A stretch of 64,000 nucleotides of DNA, from contig VJWM01000019.1 in assembly GCA_010909165.1 (NCBI GenBank), forward strand, positions 186,001 through 250,000, read 5' to 3'. The notes below the pieces were generated by a model. It saw only the letters and a list, made by a program, of their open reading frames with translations. It was not told the DNA's origin and ran no database searches. Shown in pieces: positions 32,286 through 43,388 of this stretch. This stretch comes from Anthoceros angustus (taxonomy: Eukaryota; Streptophyta; Anthocerotopsida; Anthocerotales; Anthocerotaceae). Position 1 is the first letter of the stretch. Each line of letters starts with the position of its first letter. A program made the position numbers and the translations under genes.

Positions 32286-34290
32286 CAAAGAAGAAGAGAA
32301 AGAATTTTATTGAAGTCCAGATCTGATCAGACAGATATTTAGAGAGACTATCATGAAAATTATTAACTGCTTTTCTGGGTCTGGCCTAGAGACTAGTGTT
32401 GTGAAGCATAATCAAATAGACAGATATTCAGAGAGACTATCATGAAAATTAACTGCTTTTCTCGGTCTGGCCTAGAGACTAGTGTTGTGAAGCATAATCG
32501 AATATCCGGTCGGTTGGTCCTCATTTCCCACATTTGTTTCAAGCAAACTCCTATAATGATAGGGTTAGGAAAATTGAAAAACCCCCTAAGTGAAGATCGA
32601 GCTGTTGTAAATAGATTCATAAATGTATGCCTGATATCTTCATATATGGGACAGAGGAAAACAAAGTGTTCCTCGATCTCAACATCCACATTGTACAACT
32701 CATATTCGGGTCTCCTTGGGTGGCTTTGGGCGACCATCTATCGATCTCAACCCTGAGATGGTGGGACCCCACCCGAAGATGACCCATAATCATCCTTAGC
32801 TTGAAGGACACATGGGTGCGAAGATAGAGAGGAAGCATTGGTTTCCCAGAGTTGGAGAGAATACGAAAAAGTTGTTTGTAAGTTTGTAGCTTAGTGGGTA
32901 AGGGAGAGATAGGAGACCAGGTATAAGACAAATAGGTAGTTTGCAATTCAAGACGGATGGACTTATTCGGAGGAGGGGAAGAAGAGGGGTGGGGTGGAAG
33001 ACTCTCACGCCATCAACTTCTCGACGGGAGGCAGGCATATAACCGTCTTGTTTCCTGAGGATGCTAACTTCCGGGATGATTGGAATGCAAGAAGGAGGTA
33101 TGAGGGAGTGGAGGTGGGGTGATTAGACTGAGCTTCTTCTAGAGAGTAAAGGCGGTATGGGAAGTTGGTTAGTCGAAATAGACCCTCAAGTTCAAGCGGG
33201 AAAGTGGCAAACTCTGCAAGAAAGATGGCAATTGGGACAGACTTCTTACATGCAATGTGGGGCCGAATTGAAGGGATGTCTGAACCTCCTCCACCTGCAC
33301 GCATCGTGATCATCGAGGGAGTGGCCCCAATCCCAACTCGGCATACATAGCCGAGGGAACAACAACTGTGTTGAAGAGCCATTGCTGAGTGGGGATGTCC
33401 TTGATGTGCATCCTAGAGCACTGTCTCCAAACTCCACATGCAGATGCCACACCCTTGACAATGCGAGCAGAGGCAGAGAGCTTCCACTGGAGTGTCGCGC
33501 CATAGAGAGTGCCACCTAGGTAGACATAAGATTGGACAACCTCCACAGGCTCACCCTTGTAGAAGAACTTTAGGTCGTGCTGAATTGGATCCCGCTTGTT
33601 GAAAAACATGACCTTGGTCTTCTTCAAGTTCACTTCCAAATCTCTTGCCGTGCAAAAGTGGGACAATGTGTCTAGTTGCTGTTGGAGGCCCTCAGAAGAA
33701 TGGGACAAAAGGGCAATGTCATCTGCATACAAGAGAATAGCTATATGCACGAAGGAGAGGAGGCAACCAGGATCCTCAGACTCCACAATCCAAGACTCCA
33801 GCTCATCAACGTACAAGCCAAATAAGTTAGGAGAAGACGGATCTCCCTGCCGCACCCCCATGTTGCAAAGCAAATCTAGAAGGTCAAAAGCAGCATAGGG
33901 TGTGCGGATCCTAACCTTCACCTTTTCATAGAGGATCCCAGTAGCATGCAAAAGATGAGCAGGCATCCCCAACCTATGAAGGCGGGCGAAGAGCTTCTCC
34001 CGGGAGATGGAGTCGAAAGCCCACTTGAAGTCAACAAAACAAACATAAACATGTCTGTTATCCTTCCATCTGCTTTTTGCCTCCTAAATAATAGCAATGA
34101 GAGTGAAAAGATTGTCTTGAGTGTTCCGCTCCGGACGAAACCCAGCCTGGCCCCTTGCTCTAATGCCAGCATTCTCAGCCCAAGAAGTAGTGAGAATTTC
34201 CAAGCAGGAACTAAAGATCTTGGCAGAGATGGACTCGACCATGATATACCTGTAGTTGGACGAGAGTTGTGAACCACATGTCTTCAAAGG
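32286..34290 (-). mobile_element. LINE 2: 5'-truncated relative of LINE 1
   Basis: Minus-strand LINE fragment. Its 3' tail (ctttctcttcttctttg-like) is at 32286. A 110 bp direct duplication of 3' sequence lies at 32325-32500. The Glu-His-Phe-Val-Phe-Leu-Cys-Pro-Ile-Tyr region is near 32.66 kb. The reverse transcriptase fragment runs to 34290, where homology stops inside the Ser-Asn-Tyr-Arg motif. 5' truncation within the RT is the usual product of incomplete target-primed reverse transcription. Copia DNA begins at the break. Confidence 0.8.
33310..33972 (-). pseudogene. LINE 2 reverse transcriptase core, open but truncated
   Basis: A 220-codon open frame with Gly-Val-Arg-Gln-Gly-Asp-Pro-Ser-Ser-Pro (motif B), Leu-Tyr-Ala-Asp-Asp-Ile-Ala-Leu-Leu-Ser (catalytic YADD), Asn-Leu-Lys-Lys-Thr-Lys, and Tyr-Leu-Gly-Gly-Thr-Leu-Tyr-Gly. 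It is the cleanest RT core in the window. The upstream RT part (34000-34290) is in another frame. Confidence 0.85.
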
Positions 34291-34294
34291 CAAG

Positions 34295-36070
34295 CAGGAG
34301 TCTTCATTTCAATAATCCTCCTAATATTCATATTGATAATTCAGCTAAAATGCAAGGCCAAAACTCAAGCACACCAGAAGATGCTGATCCCGAAGGCGCT
34401 TATCCCGAGGACACTTTATCATATCACACCGAGGATACTAGAACGGGCAGACGATTACAACGTACTAATGCAGGTACTATTAGAAGATATTCCCCTACTA
34501 ACTAGTTTAGCTTATTGTCTTAATACAGCTATGGATCAATTTGTCCCCGCTAATTATCAAGAGGCCATCACCTGCACAGAAAAAGAAAATTGGAAGAAAG
34601 CCATAAGGTCAGAACTAGACTCTTTAAAAGCTAACAAAACTTGGATACTAATAACCTTACCTTTAGACAGAAAACTAGTAGGTTCCTAGTGGACCTTTAA
34701 AATTAAATTGAATGCTGATGGTAGCATAGAAAGATATAAGGCTAGATTAGTGGCAAAACGATATTCACAAAAATATGGTTTTGATTATGACGAAACCTTT
34801 AGTGCCATACTAAAAATAACTTCATTAAGAATTCTTATGGCCTTAGCCTCTCACCATGATTATGAGCTTATGCAATTGGATATCAAGACAGCTTTCTTAT
34901 ACGGTGACCTTGACCACACTATTTATATAGGAATATCCGAAGGCATAAGAGTGAAGAATAAGGCAAAGTATAATGCCTGTAAATTATTGAAATCACTTTA
35001 CGGGCTTAAGCAAAGTGCAATGAAGTGGTATTTTAAACTAGATGTTAGCCTTAAGTCTCTAGGCTTCACTAGACTACATTCAGATAGCAATATCTATATT
35101 AAGAGATATGGTAAGTACTTCGTTGTATTAGGAGTTTACGTTGATGACATTGTCCTCATGTCTAACTCCAAACCCATCTTAGAGGACACTAGACTAATGC
35201 TTGCAAAGAGCTTCTCTATGACTACGTGCCGAGAACTTTCGTTTTGTCTAGACATTCGGGTTCTAAGACATAGAGGAACTAGAAGCATTTTCATTCATCA
35301 TCTAATTATATTCAGGATGTTCTAACTAAGTACAACATGTTAGAGGCTAAGTCCATTTCTACGCCTATGGAAGCTAACTTAAAACTCAGCAAAGAGGAAG
35401 ATCATGAGCAAACAGGAAGATCATGAGGCAGCTCTTTCTAGAGGGAACGAGCCACCATATTCCTCTTCTATTGGAAGCCCAATGTATCTTATGATTTGCA
35501 CTGGGCCGGACCTTTCATTTTCAGTGCGAGCATTATCCCTGTTCTTAGCAGCTCTAACTCAAGCTCATTGGAAGACAGCTAAACGGGTGTTTAGATACTT
35601 GAGAGCAAAATCCGACACGGGACTCCTATACTAATCTAAGATGAACCTCTACAACTTGAAGGCTATATCGATGCTAACTGGGCAGGTAATCCTATAGGCA
35701 CGAGGATCATAAGTAGTTTTGTGTACATGCTTGGCGGAACAACAACAAGCTAGACGAGGATCATAAGTAGTTTTGTGTACATGCTTGGCGGAACAACAAC
35801 AAGCTAGAGCAGCAAGTGAGAACAAGTAGTGGCACTCAGCTCAACTGAAGCCGAATATTGCTCACTCACTCATGCTAGCAATGATGGCCTATGGCAGCTT
35901 CTACAGCTGTCCGAACTCGTAGAAGTCAACAGATACCAAGGCCGCTATATTGCGATAACCAGAGTGCTATCTCACTTACTTATAACCCTAAGTTCCATGC
36001 GAGGACAAAGTATATAGAAGTCCAATTCGACTTTATCTGAAAAGTGATAGAAGATGGTAAATTGTAATAT
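34295..36070 (+). mobile_element. Copia element A fragment (RT-RNase H)
   Basis: Plus-strand Ty1/copia pol. From 34540 it has Trp-Lys-Lys-Ala-Ile...Glu-Leu-Asp-Ser-Leu, an in-frame TAG at 34687-34689 where copia elements usually have Lys before Trp-Thr-Phe-Lys, then Arg-Tyr-Lys-Ala-Arg-Leu-Val-Ala, Asp-Ile-Lys-Thr-Ala-Phe-Leu-Tyr-Gly, Leu-Tyr-Gly-Leu-Lys-Gln, and Tyr-Val-Asp-Asp-Ile-Val-Leu (catalytic). RNase H follows with frameshifts; Ala-Leu-Ser-Ser-Thr-Glu-Ala-Glu-Tyr is at 35830. A 57 bp direct repeat (35699-35755 and 35757-35812) disrupts the RNase H. No LTRs, integrase or 3' end. Truncated on both sides and inactive. Confidence 0.88.
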
Positions 36071-36107
36071 GCAATTGTAATATGCAACTACTCTGGATTG
36101 ATTGTTG

Positions 36108-36262
36108 CAAGATGGGCTCCAGTGAATTGAACTCAATTTCTGCAATGGGAAATTGTTCCCAGGCCCCTGCGCGAGAGATGTCACGTGTTGGCCTGCAGCC
36201 CAGGCTTCGTAACAGATTCGTAGCCTCCAGCGCAGGCTTGGAATTGGACAGCCCAGACATCC
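36108..36262. repeat. Continuation of the left inverted arm beyond the TE block
   Basis: gatgggctccagtgaattg and the next 140 bases are the reverse complement of DNA next to the right arm (about 39060-39206; another copy at about 37615-37755). In the right arm this sequence directly follows the point where left-arm homology stops at 19145. Positions 19146-36107 therefore look like an insertion that split the left arm. Confidence 0.8.
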
Positions 36263-36951
36263 GGTCAGCTTGGACTGGTCAGCTTGAGCTTCATGCATCT
36301 GGGAAGAGAATTGTTATTCAAGAGTGAGCACACGATTGATGCATCCTGGCCTGCCTGATTTCCTATACCTGCTGCCTGCTCCCTGTCCTCCAAGACTTCA
36401 ACGCTAATTGGCGTGCTTGTAAGTTGCCGCCAAGCGTGCCGCCAGGATGTTTGCATGCTTAGTTGGCGACGCTCGATCGTTGGCGTTGGTCAAGGTGGCT
36501 GAACATTGCACTCGACACCAGCTTCCCCAGTTTTGGTGAGAAAATCAGCAGATATACTTGTGTCATCTGTTTGCGAGAGTTGAGTATCTGCTTGCGCAAG
36601 TTGGTTGATCCTAGTCCCAGTCCCAGGAAGTGGCAGAAGCTATGTACATTCGTTTGCAGAAAACAGAGAGCGGTCATCACGGCCTTGACTAGTAGTGAAG
36701 GAGCACAAAATATGGAGCTAACGAGCTACAAAAATACCTTGCGCAGAAAGTCCCTGCGGGATGGGATGCTCGAAGACAGTTTGCAAGGGCCTGTGCACAT
36801 ATTTGGTCGTTCCTCAGTCCGGTCCTAGAATTCGGCACAGCTGGCCCACACTTGCATTATAGATCCGACAGGTGAGGCCATCATGGATGCAGAGTTTGCT
36901 GGTGCACAAACACACCGAATGGAAAGCCAAATGGAAACATGGGCATACAAG
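36263..36951. other. Centre of the inverted duplication, no recognised gene
   Basis: Unique DNA in the middle of the near-palindrome. A 121-codon plus-strand frame (36463-36828) has no family features. No promoter or RNA gene is recognised. Confidence 0.4.
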
Positions 36952-37291
36952 GTCCACCGCCCAAGGGCGCCAGTACATGGGATACTAAAATACTTTCTGA
37001 TATGTTCACAAGCATACGACAGCAGGGTTTCACTCACATCTGTCACCTCCAGCTCACTTCTTACAGCAGTTTAGCAGACTATTCTACACGCGTGTGTTCC
37101 AGTTACACCCTGTCCTAGGCAAGCACATTCAGATCCGCCACAGTCTAGCATTTTGGGCATATTGTGGTACATTTTGGGCATCGCTGTGCTTTACTGGCTA
37201 AAGTTCTCCTCCAGGATCTATATCGCTGTGTCTTTACTGGCTAAAGTTCTCCTCCAGAACCTAAACCCAGCCACAGTTCTCAAATCGACCA
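36952..37291. repeat. Segment Y, copy 1 (repeated at 37855-38199)
   Basis: Begins cgcccaagggcgccagtac and ends at aaatcgaccaatcagccat. Copy 2 continues instead into P450 5' DNA. It contains a short internal duplication of ctggctaaagttctcctcca. Confidence 0.85.
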
Positions 37292-37348
37292 ATCAGCCAT
37301 CACCTCTGCCATGCCACTTGCCCAATTGCGAAGGACCCAAGTTTGCAC

Positions 37349-37850
37349 ATATCACACTGCAAGATGCAGCCACTCGCCCCAATCCTCAACAGCGAATCAA
37401 GCCTCGTTGTAGGGTGATCCACAAGGACTGATCACCACCCAAATTTTCAACCAGCAATGCTAGTACTGTGCTTGCTGCCTTGTCTTTCAGAGGGTCAGGG
37501 GCACCAAGAGGGGAAGCCAGGAGCACTGCTCTTCAAAACAGCGTCCGACTCGGACACACAGCCTATTCCTACACGAGAAAATGGAGTCTACGTTGTCCAA
37601 TTCAAGCTCAAATGTAGATAATTCCAAGCCTGGTCTGGAGGCTACGAATCTGTTACGAAGCCTGGGCTGCAGGCCAACACGTCACATCTCTCGCTCAGGG
37701 GGCCTGGGAACAATTTCCCATTGCAGAAATTGAGTTCAATTCACTGAAGCCCATCTCCCTCCCAAGGAGTGCTCCAGCGTGACGACTTTGTGCACGTACA
37801 GACGTCCAGCTGCGACGTTCTCCAGACGCCTGAAGTCAAGAGCATTCCAG
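37349..37850. repeat. Segment W, copy 1 (repeated at 38799-39300)
   Basis: About 500 bp starting at catatcacactgcaag. Copy 2 follows the truncated P450 and leads into the right inverted arm. Its 3' part is also present, inverted, at 36108-36262. Confidence 0.85.
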
Positions 37851-37854
37851 ATCC

Positions 37855-38199
37855 ACGCCCAAGGGCGCCAGTACATGGGATACTAAAATACTTTCTGATA
37901 TGTTCACAAGCATACGACAGCAGGGTTTCACTCACATCTGTCACCTCCAGCTCACTTCTTACAGCAGTTTAGCAGACTATTCTACACGCGTGTGTTCCAG
38001 TTACACCCTGTCCTAGGCAAGCACATTCAGATCCGCCACAGTCTAGCATTTTGGGCATATTGTGGTACATTTTGGGCATCCTTTGTGCTTTACTGGCTAA
38101 AGTTCTCCTCCAGGATCTATATCGCTGTGTCTTTACTGGCTAAAGTTCTCCTCCAGAACCTAAACCCAGCCACAGTTCTCAAATCGACCAATCAGCCAT
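37855..38199. repeat. Segment Y, copy 2
   Basis: Second copy of 36952-37291. It switches to P450 5' DNA within atcagccat (38191-38199). Confidence 0.85.
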
Positions 38200-38807
38200 G
38201 CTTGTGTTCAAACAAGTATTCAGCTCAGTGTTCAGCTCGCACAAATTGCAAGGATGGCAAGCATGTTCACAATCGCCTTGGGATTGCTGTTGGTGGCCTG
38301 CCATCTGTGTATGCTGCTCCGCCAGCGCAACATCGCCAAGCTATGGTTTCAGATCTGCTCCAAGCTCCGCCAGGGAGGAGCAGCAGCCCGACTCTCCATC
38401 TCCTCCAGGTCCACCAGGCCTCCCGATTGTAGGCAATCTGTTCCAGCTGGGATCCGATCCGCACCGAGCACTTGCGGAGCTCAATCGGAAATACGGACCA
38501 GTTGTGTTCCTCCGGCTCGGCGCCAGGCCTACCTTGACCACCTGCTCCCCACACATCGCCAAGGAGATCCTCAAGACGCAGGATCATGTCTTCGCATCCA
38601 GAGCTCCCACTGTGGCTGCCGAATATTTCGCCTACGAGTTCAATGACATCGCCATGGCGCCTTACGGACCTGCGTGGAGGAAGGCCAGGCGGATTTGCGT
38701 TTCGGAGCTCTTGACTCCCAGGTTTGGGCAAAGTGAACATATATGTTCAACATCTCTGCGATTCAAATCATGTGATTCGTTGTCGAGAGCACCGTGTTCA
38801 TATCACA
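38191..38807 (+). pseudogene. Cytochrome P450 C, truncated 5' copy
   Basis: Copy of the P450 B 5' flank, exon 1 (38254-38721) and the start of intron 1 (compare 40872-41485). It keeps the membrane anchor, the proline-rich hinge and the helix-A/B region to Leu-Leu-Thr-Pro, but has no I-helix, ExxR or haem loop. A one-base gain near 38375 shifts the frame after the anchor. It ends inside intron 1 within catatcaca (38799-38807), where segment W resumes. It cannot make an enzyme. Confidence 0.9.
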
Positions 38808-39374
38808 CTGCAAGATGCAGCCACTCGCCCCAATCCTCAACAGCAGATCAAGCCTCGTTGTAGGGTGATCCACAAGGACTGATCACCACCCAAATTTTCA
38901 ACCAGCAATGCTAGTACTGTGCTTGCTGCCTTGTCTTCAGAGGGTCAGGGGCACCAAGAGGAAGCCAGGAGCACTGCTCTTCAAAACAGCGTCCGACTCG
39001 GACACACAGCCTATTCCTACACGAGAAAATGGAGTCTACGTTGTCCAATTCAAGCTCAAATGTAGATAATTCCAAGCCTGGTCTGGAGGCTACGAATCTG
39101 TTACGAAGCCTGGGCTGCAGGCCAACACGTCACATCTCTCGCTCAGGGGCCTGGGAACAATTTCCATTGCAGAAATTGAGTTCAATTCACTGAAGCCCAT
39201 CTCCCTCCCAAGGAGTGCTCCAGCGTGACGACTTTGTGCACGTACAGACGTCCAGCTGCGACGTTCTCCAGACGCCTGAAGTCAAGAGCATTCCAGATGC
39301 CCGCCTCACCACACAACAACAGGATCAAGCATCACAAGCATCAGAAATCTCACAAAATGCAGCAGCAACAGCAC

Positions 39375-39500
39375 AAATCTCGAGACGCTCACCTTCTACT
39401 ACGATCTTTTCACCCCGCCCGTGGCGAAGGCGAAGCTTGCTGCTGCCAACTGGGCACGCTGGCGGGCGTTCTGGATCAGTTCCTATGAGACTGAGGAGGG
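39375..39500 (+). pseudogene. Dirigent 3'-end remnant, right arm
   Basis: Same Leu-Thr-Phe-Tyr-Tyr-Asp-Leu-Phe-Thr-Pro-Pro block as at 18.9 kb, on the plus strand. Only the last barrel strand and C-terminus remain. Confidence 0.75.
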
Positions 39501-39564
39501 GGGAGGGGCGCGGCGTGCATTGTGTTGTAAATATAAATCTTATTGCCCTTCAGTCGGTCACCAA

Positions 39565-39638
39565 GTCTGGGTGGTGTAGTTGGTCATCACGCTAGTCTCA
39601 CACACTAGAGGTCCCCGGTTCGAACCCGGGCTCAGACA
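39565..39638 (+). tRNA. tRNA-Val(CAC): tRNA-Val (anticodon CAC), right arm
   Basis: Identical to the left-arm gene. Acceptor gtctggg/ctcagac, anticodon loop ctcacac in the stem ctagt/actag, T arm cccgg-ttcgaac-ccggg, discriminator A. Internal A and B boxes are intact, so it should be transcribed by RNA polymerase III. Confidence 0.95.
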
Positions 39639-40934
39639 AACACTCTTATCTACGACAGATCTGTTTCAAGCATTATGGCCAAATTTTATTATTCTGGTTA
39701 TTGAACTTGGGTAACATTTTCCATTTTCTTGTTGGAGAACTTGGGTTACATTTTCCATTGCCGACCATGGCGATACAAAGTACCTAAACAAACATATAAA
39801 TGAAAGAGACTTTATAAAATAAGCAAAGGTGAGGAGTCCCATCCACACAAGGCGGTGGAGAACAAGCATTTTATTTTTGTTGAAGAGCTTTGGTAACATT
39901 TTCCAACCGTATCAAAAACACCCACAGGGCGATACAAAGTACTTATATAAATATATACATGGAAAAGAATAAAAACTTTATAAAATAAGCAAAGATGGAT
40001 GTCCCATCCACACAAGGCAGTGGAGAACAACCCACAAATGGGCCCTTGGCTAAAATATATAAATCGCCATGCGTGTTTGCAGTGAGAGCATGGAAGTCTA
40101 TTTTTCTGAGACTCTCCCTCTCCACACATCAATCGAGTAACCCATGGTCAAGCTAAAATGTAAGTAAGTGTGAGTCAGGATGCAATCTTGCAGGTTCCTG
40201 CTTTCATTTCAGTACTTCCAGAGTCGGTATCTAGACTACCTAGTACTAAGTACTAAGCGGGCCGCAGGTAATGGAAGCTGGATGGGATGGGATGGGCTTT
40301 GGAACGAGGACTTAGATAGTGTGTGGGCTTCACCTTTCCCAACCCTGTATTCCAAACAGCTTGCCAGTAGCTAGAAACTGAGAGCTGGCGCATCTGGGCT
40401 GTCGAGAGTTGCACTCATGGGATCCTGAACATCTGGAGTAATGTGAGCCTGTCAACTTGAAGCTCTCGGTCTTTCCTCAGCACCTTCTGTGAAAGAGCCT
40501 TGAAAGTAAAACCATACATAGGTATGCAATGCACGTACGCACGCCTTGAAGGTTGATGAAAGATATCTTGCACCCGTGCAAGCCTGCTGGTTGGTAGCAC
40601 TTTTGTCTGTGGATCTGGTAGGAGTCACCGTCCGAACTGAGGGTCAGGCATCACCCAGGCTGGAGCCTAGGACCATGATGTACAATGAGGCTGCCTCCGC
40701 ACCTACTGCCTCAAACAGCTTTTGATCGGATTCCATTGTAGTGGAGCCTGAGGCAGTGTCAGACACCAGCCTGTTCACATTTAGGATTGTCCTTCTTCCC
40801 CAGGCCTGCAGGCATGCTTCCAAGTTGCTTAAGTATTCTAGTCCAGGTTTCAGCATTGTCCTGGCTTCAACATCAGCCATGCTTGTGTTCAAACAAGTAT
40901 TCAGCTCAGTGTTCAGCTCGCACAAATTGCAAGG
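39639..40934. other. P450 B 5' flank
   Basis: Mirror of 17428-18723. It includes the two ~165 bp units between about 39770 and 40040. No gene is seen. Confidence 0.6.
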
Positions 40935-43007
40935 ATGGCAAGCATGTTCACAATCGCCTTGGGATTGCTGTTGGTGGCCTGCCATCTGTGTATGCTGCTC
41001 CGCCAGCGCAACATCGCCAAGCTATGGTTTCAGATCTGCTCCAAGCTCCGCCAGGAGGGAGCAGCAGCCCGACTCTCCATCTCCTCCAGGTCCACCAGGC
41101 CTCCCGATTGTAGGCAATCTGTTCCAGCTGGGATCCGATCCGCACCGAGCACTTGCGGAGCTCAATCGGAAATACGGACCAGTTGTGTTCCTCGGCTCGG
41201 CGCCAGGCCTACCTTGACCACCTGCTCCCCACACATCGCCAAGGAGATCCTCAAGACGCAGGATCATGTCTTCGCATCCAGAGCTCCCACTGTGGCTGCC
41301 GAATATTTCGCCTACGAGTTCAATGACATCGCCATGGCGCCTTACGGACCTGCGTGGAGGAAGGCCAGGCGGATTTGCGTTTCGGAGCTCTTGACTCCCA
41401 GGTTTGGGCAAAGTGAACATATATGTTCAACATCTCTGCGATTCAAATCATGTGATTCGTTGTCGAGAGCACCGTGTTCATATCACAGATTTCCCATCTG
41501 AGTGTCAGGCGTCTGGAATTATTCGCAACGTCGAGAAGAGAGGAGGCGGACATCATGGTGCAAGAATTTGGGAGAACTACCAAACTGGCAAGGTGACAGA
41601 CCTGCAGATCACGCTTGGAGGCTGTGCCATGAACATCATCACCCGGATGCTCTTCAGCAAGAGCTACTGCCAGGGAATCCGATAACCGAGACAGGCTCCC
41701 AAGAGCCGGACATTCTGAAGATGCTTCACAAATCCTTCCAGCTCATGGGAGCAATCAACATCTCCGATTATCTGCCGTACCTGCGGAGGTTCGACTTGCA
41801 GGTAAGCTGCTAGCCCTTTGGATTTCAAGACAATCGTCACGACTCCCTTCCATACGTACCTGGTGCAAATGTGCATATCGTGCCAGGGCTGATCGTGTTG
41901 CACACGTTCTACAGGGCTACGAGAAGCAGATGCGAGCAATTAGGAAACAAGTAGACGACATGTATAACGGCATCATCGAGAAGCGACGGCAGCTCCAGAA
42001 ACAAAATCCTGGAAGCGAGCCACAGGACTTCGTGGACCTGCTGTTAGCTTCCACCAACGGAAAGCAAGAAGAAGAAAGAGCACCCCTGTCCGACACAGCC
42101 GTCAAGGGGATCCTTCATGTAAAGCTTGCTTGCCTCACCTCTTCTGAATCATCATTTGTAACAGAGCGTGAAAGTTGTCCCAGCTGCTAACGCCTGTACA
42201 GGATTCATGAGTGTCCTGTGCACATGTGCTTGCCAGGACATGATTGCTGCTGGCACCGACACGTCGTCCGTGTCAAGCGAGTACGTCATGGCCGAGCTCC
42301 TGCTCAACCCTAACATTCTGAAGAAAGCGCAGAGCGAGATCGACGACAAGGTAGGCATGCACAGGCTGGTGGAGGAATCGGATGTGATGGAGTTGCACTA
42401 CTTGCGATGCGTGGTAAAGGAGGCTCAGCGATTGCATCCTTCTGGCCCCTTCGTCGTGCCGCACTTTTCCATGGTCGCCACTCAGGTACCTACTAACAAC
42501 CTGAGCTTGCTTGATCTCCTGAAATTTGCAAACCGATTTCGTCATTGCGCATGGTGGTCGACGTCGCAGGTAGGTGGGTATGATGTTCCAAAAGGGACCA
42601 CGGTGCTGGTGAATGTTTTTGGACTGGGCCGCAACCCTGATGTGTGGGACAATCCGGAGCAATTCCATCCTGAGCGCTTTGCATCGGAAGCCAACCCCGA
42701 TTTGAAAGACCCCGAGTTCAGAATTGCAGTATTCGGAGGAGGAAGACGAGGGTGTCCCGGTGCCGCGCTCGGCACCCTCATTGTGCTCCTGGGAGTAGCA
42801 AGGCTCATCCAATGCTTCGACTGGGCCTGTCCACCTGGAGCCAAAGTCGACTTGACAGAGGTGTATGGAATGACATGCCCCCTCAAGCACCATCTCATGG
42901 CCATGGGGACGCCTCGCCTGCCCCACCATCTCTTCGCACAACTGGCCACAGCCCTGAAGTCTGAGGAGTCGGACCTCCTGCAAAGTGAGTTCACATCCCC
43001 AATGTAG
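40935..43007 (+). pseudogene. Cytochrome P450 B (A-type, CYP71 clan), right inverted arm
   Basis: Exons 40935-41401, 41509-41801, 41915-42118, 42237-42485, 42570-43007, with GT-AG introns at the same places as P450 D. Exons 3-5 are clean and carry the I-helix Ala-Gly-Thr-Asp-Thr-Ser-Ser, Lys-Glu-Ala-Gln-Arg, Pro-Glu-Arg-Phe and the haem loop Phe-Gly-Gly-Gly-Arg-Arg-Gly-Cys-Pro-Gly. Exon 1 has a gained C near 41070 and a lost C near 41192, which shift and then restore the frame. Exon 2 is two bases shorter than in P450 D: one loss near 41562 is private to B, one near 41680 is shared with copy A. The C-terminus (about 25 residues after Leu-Ala-Thr) probably represents the original end. If the single-base faults are sequence errors, this is a complete P450; as given it is broken. 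Confidence 0.85.
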
Positions 43008-43388
43008 AAAGCAACCAGCCGACTGTCGATCCGGTTTCCAAATCAGAGTGTAACAAGGCCCCAAAACAAATAACAAAGGATTTGGTATTGTATTCGCCTC
43101 AAATTTGCTGTTTCAATTTGTTACTGAGGCACACTTTGGACCATCGGAAAACATTTCTTGCCAGCAGATGCGGTTCTCAAGCACTCTTGATGAGTTTCTT
43201 CAGCACTCTTTGTGTATATGCGGGTGGGTTGCTCACCAGTGCACTTGGCAGCACATGCCAAGGCTGCCAGGGCTCTTGAAAACTACCATATAGCTGAAGG
43301 CTTGATGGTCTGGATGTAAAGCAGACCGAGCAAGTTTGTGTCACACAAGCTTGATCGGCGTGCTCAAAGATCATCCGCCCAGGACCGA

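Larger units (their letters stand above)
39208..42948. repeat. Right arm of large inverted duplication
   Basis: Mirror image of 15421-19145, holding the dirigent remnant, tRNA-Val, spacer and P450 B, all on the plus strand. Homology ends in the P450 after Leu-Ala-Thr; beyond it this arm keeps what looks like the original P450 3' end. Confidence 0.92.

Noticed and set aside
42168-43007. 279-codon uninterrupted frame as a separate P450-like gene
   Set aside because: It reads through one intron tail and one complete intron of P450 B. Comparison with P450 D gives the exon borders.
42273-43076. 267-codon frame opposite P450 B exons (and its mirror at 15406-16095)
   Set aside because: Antisense of P450 exons 4-5 and their intron. 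No independent features.
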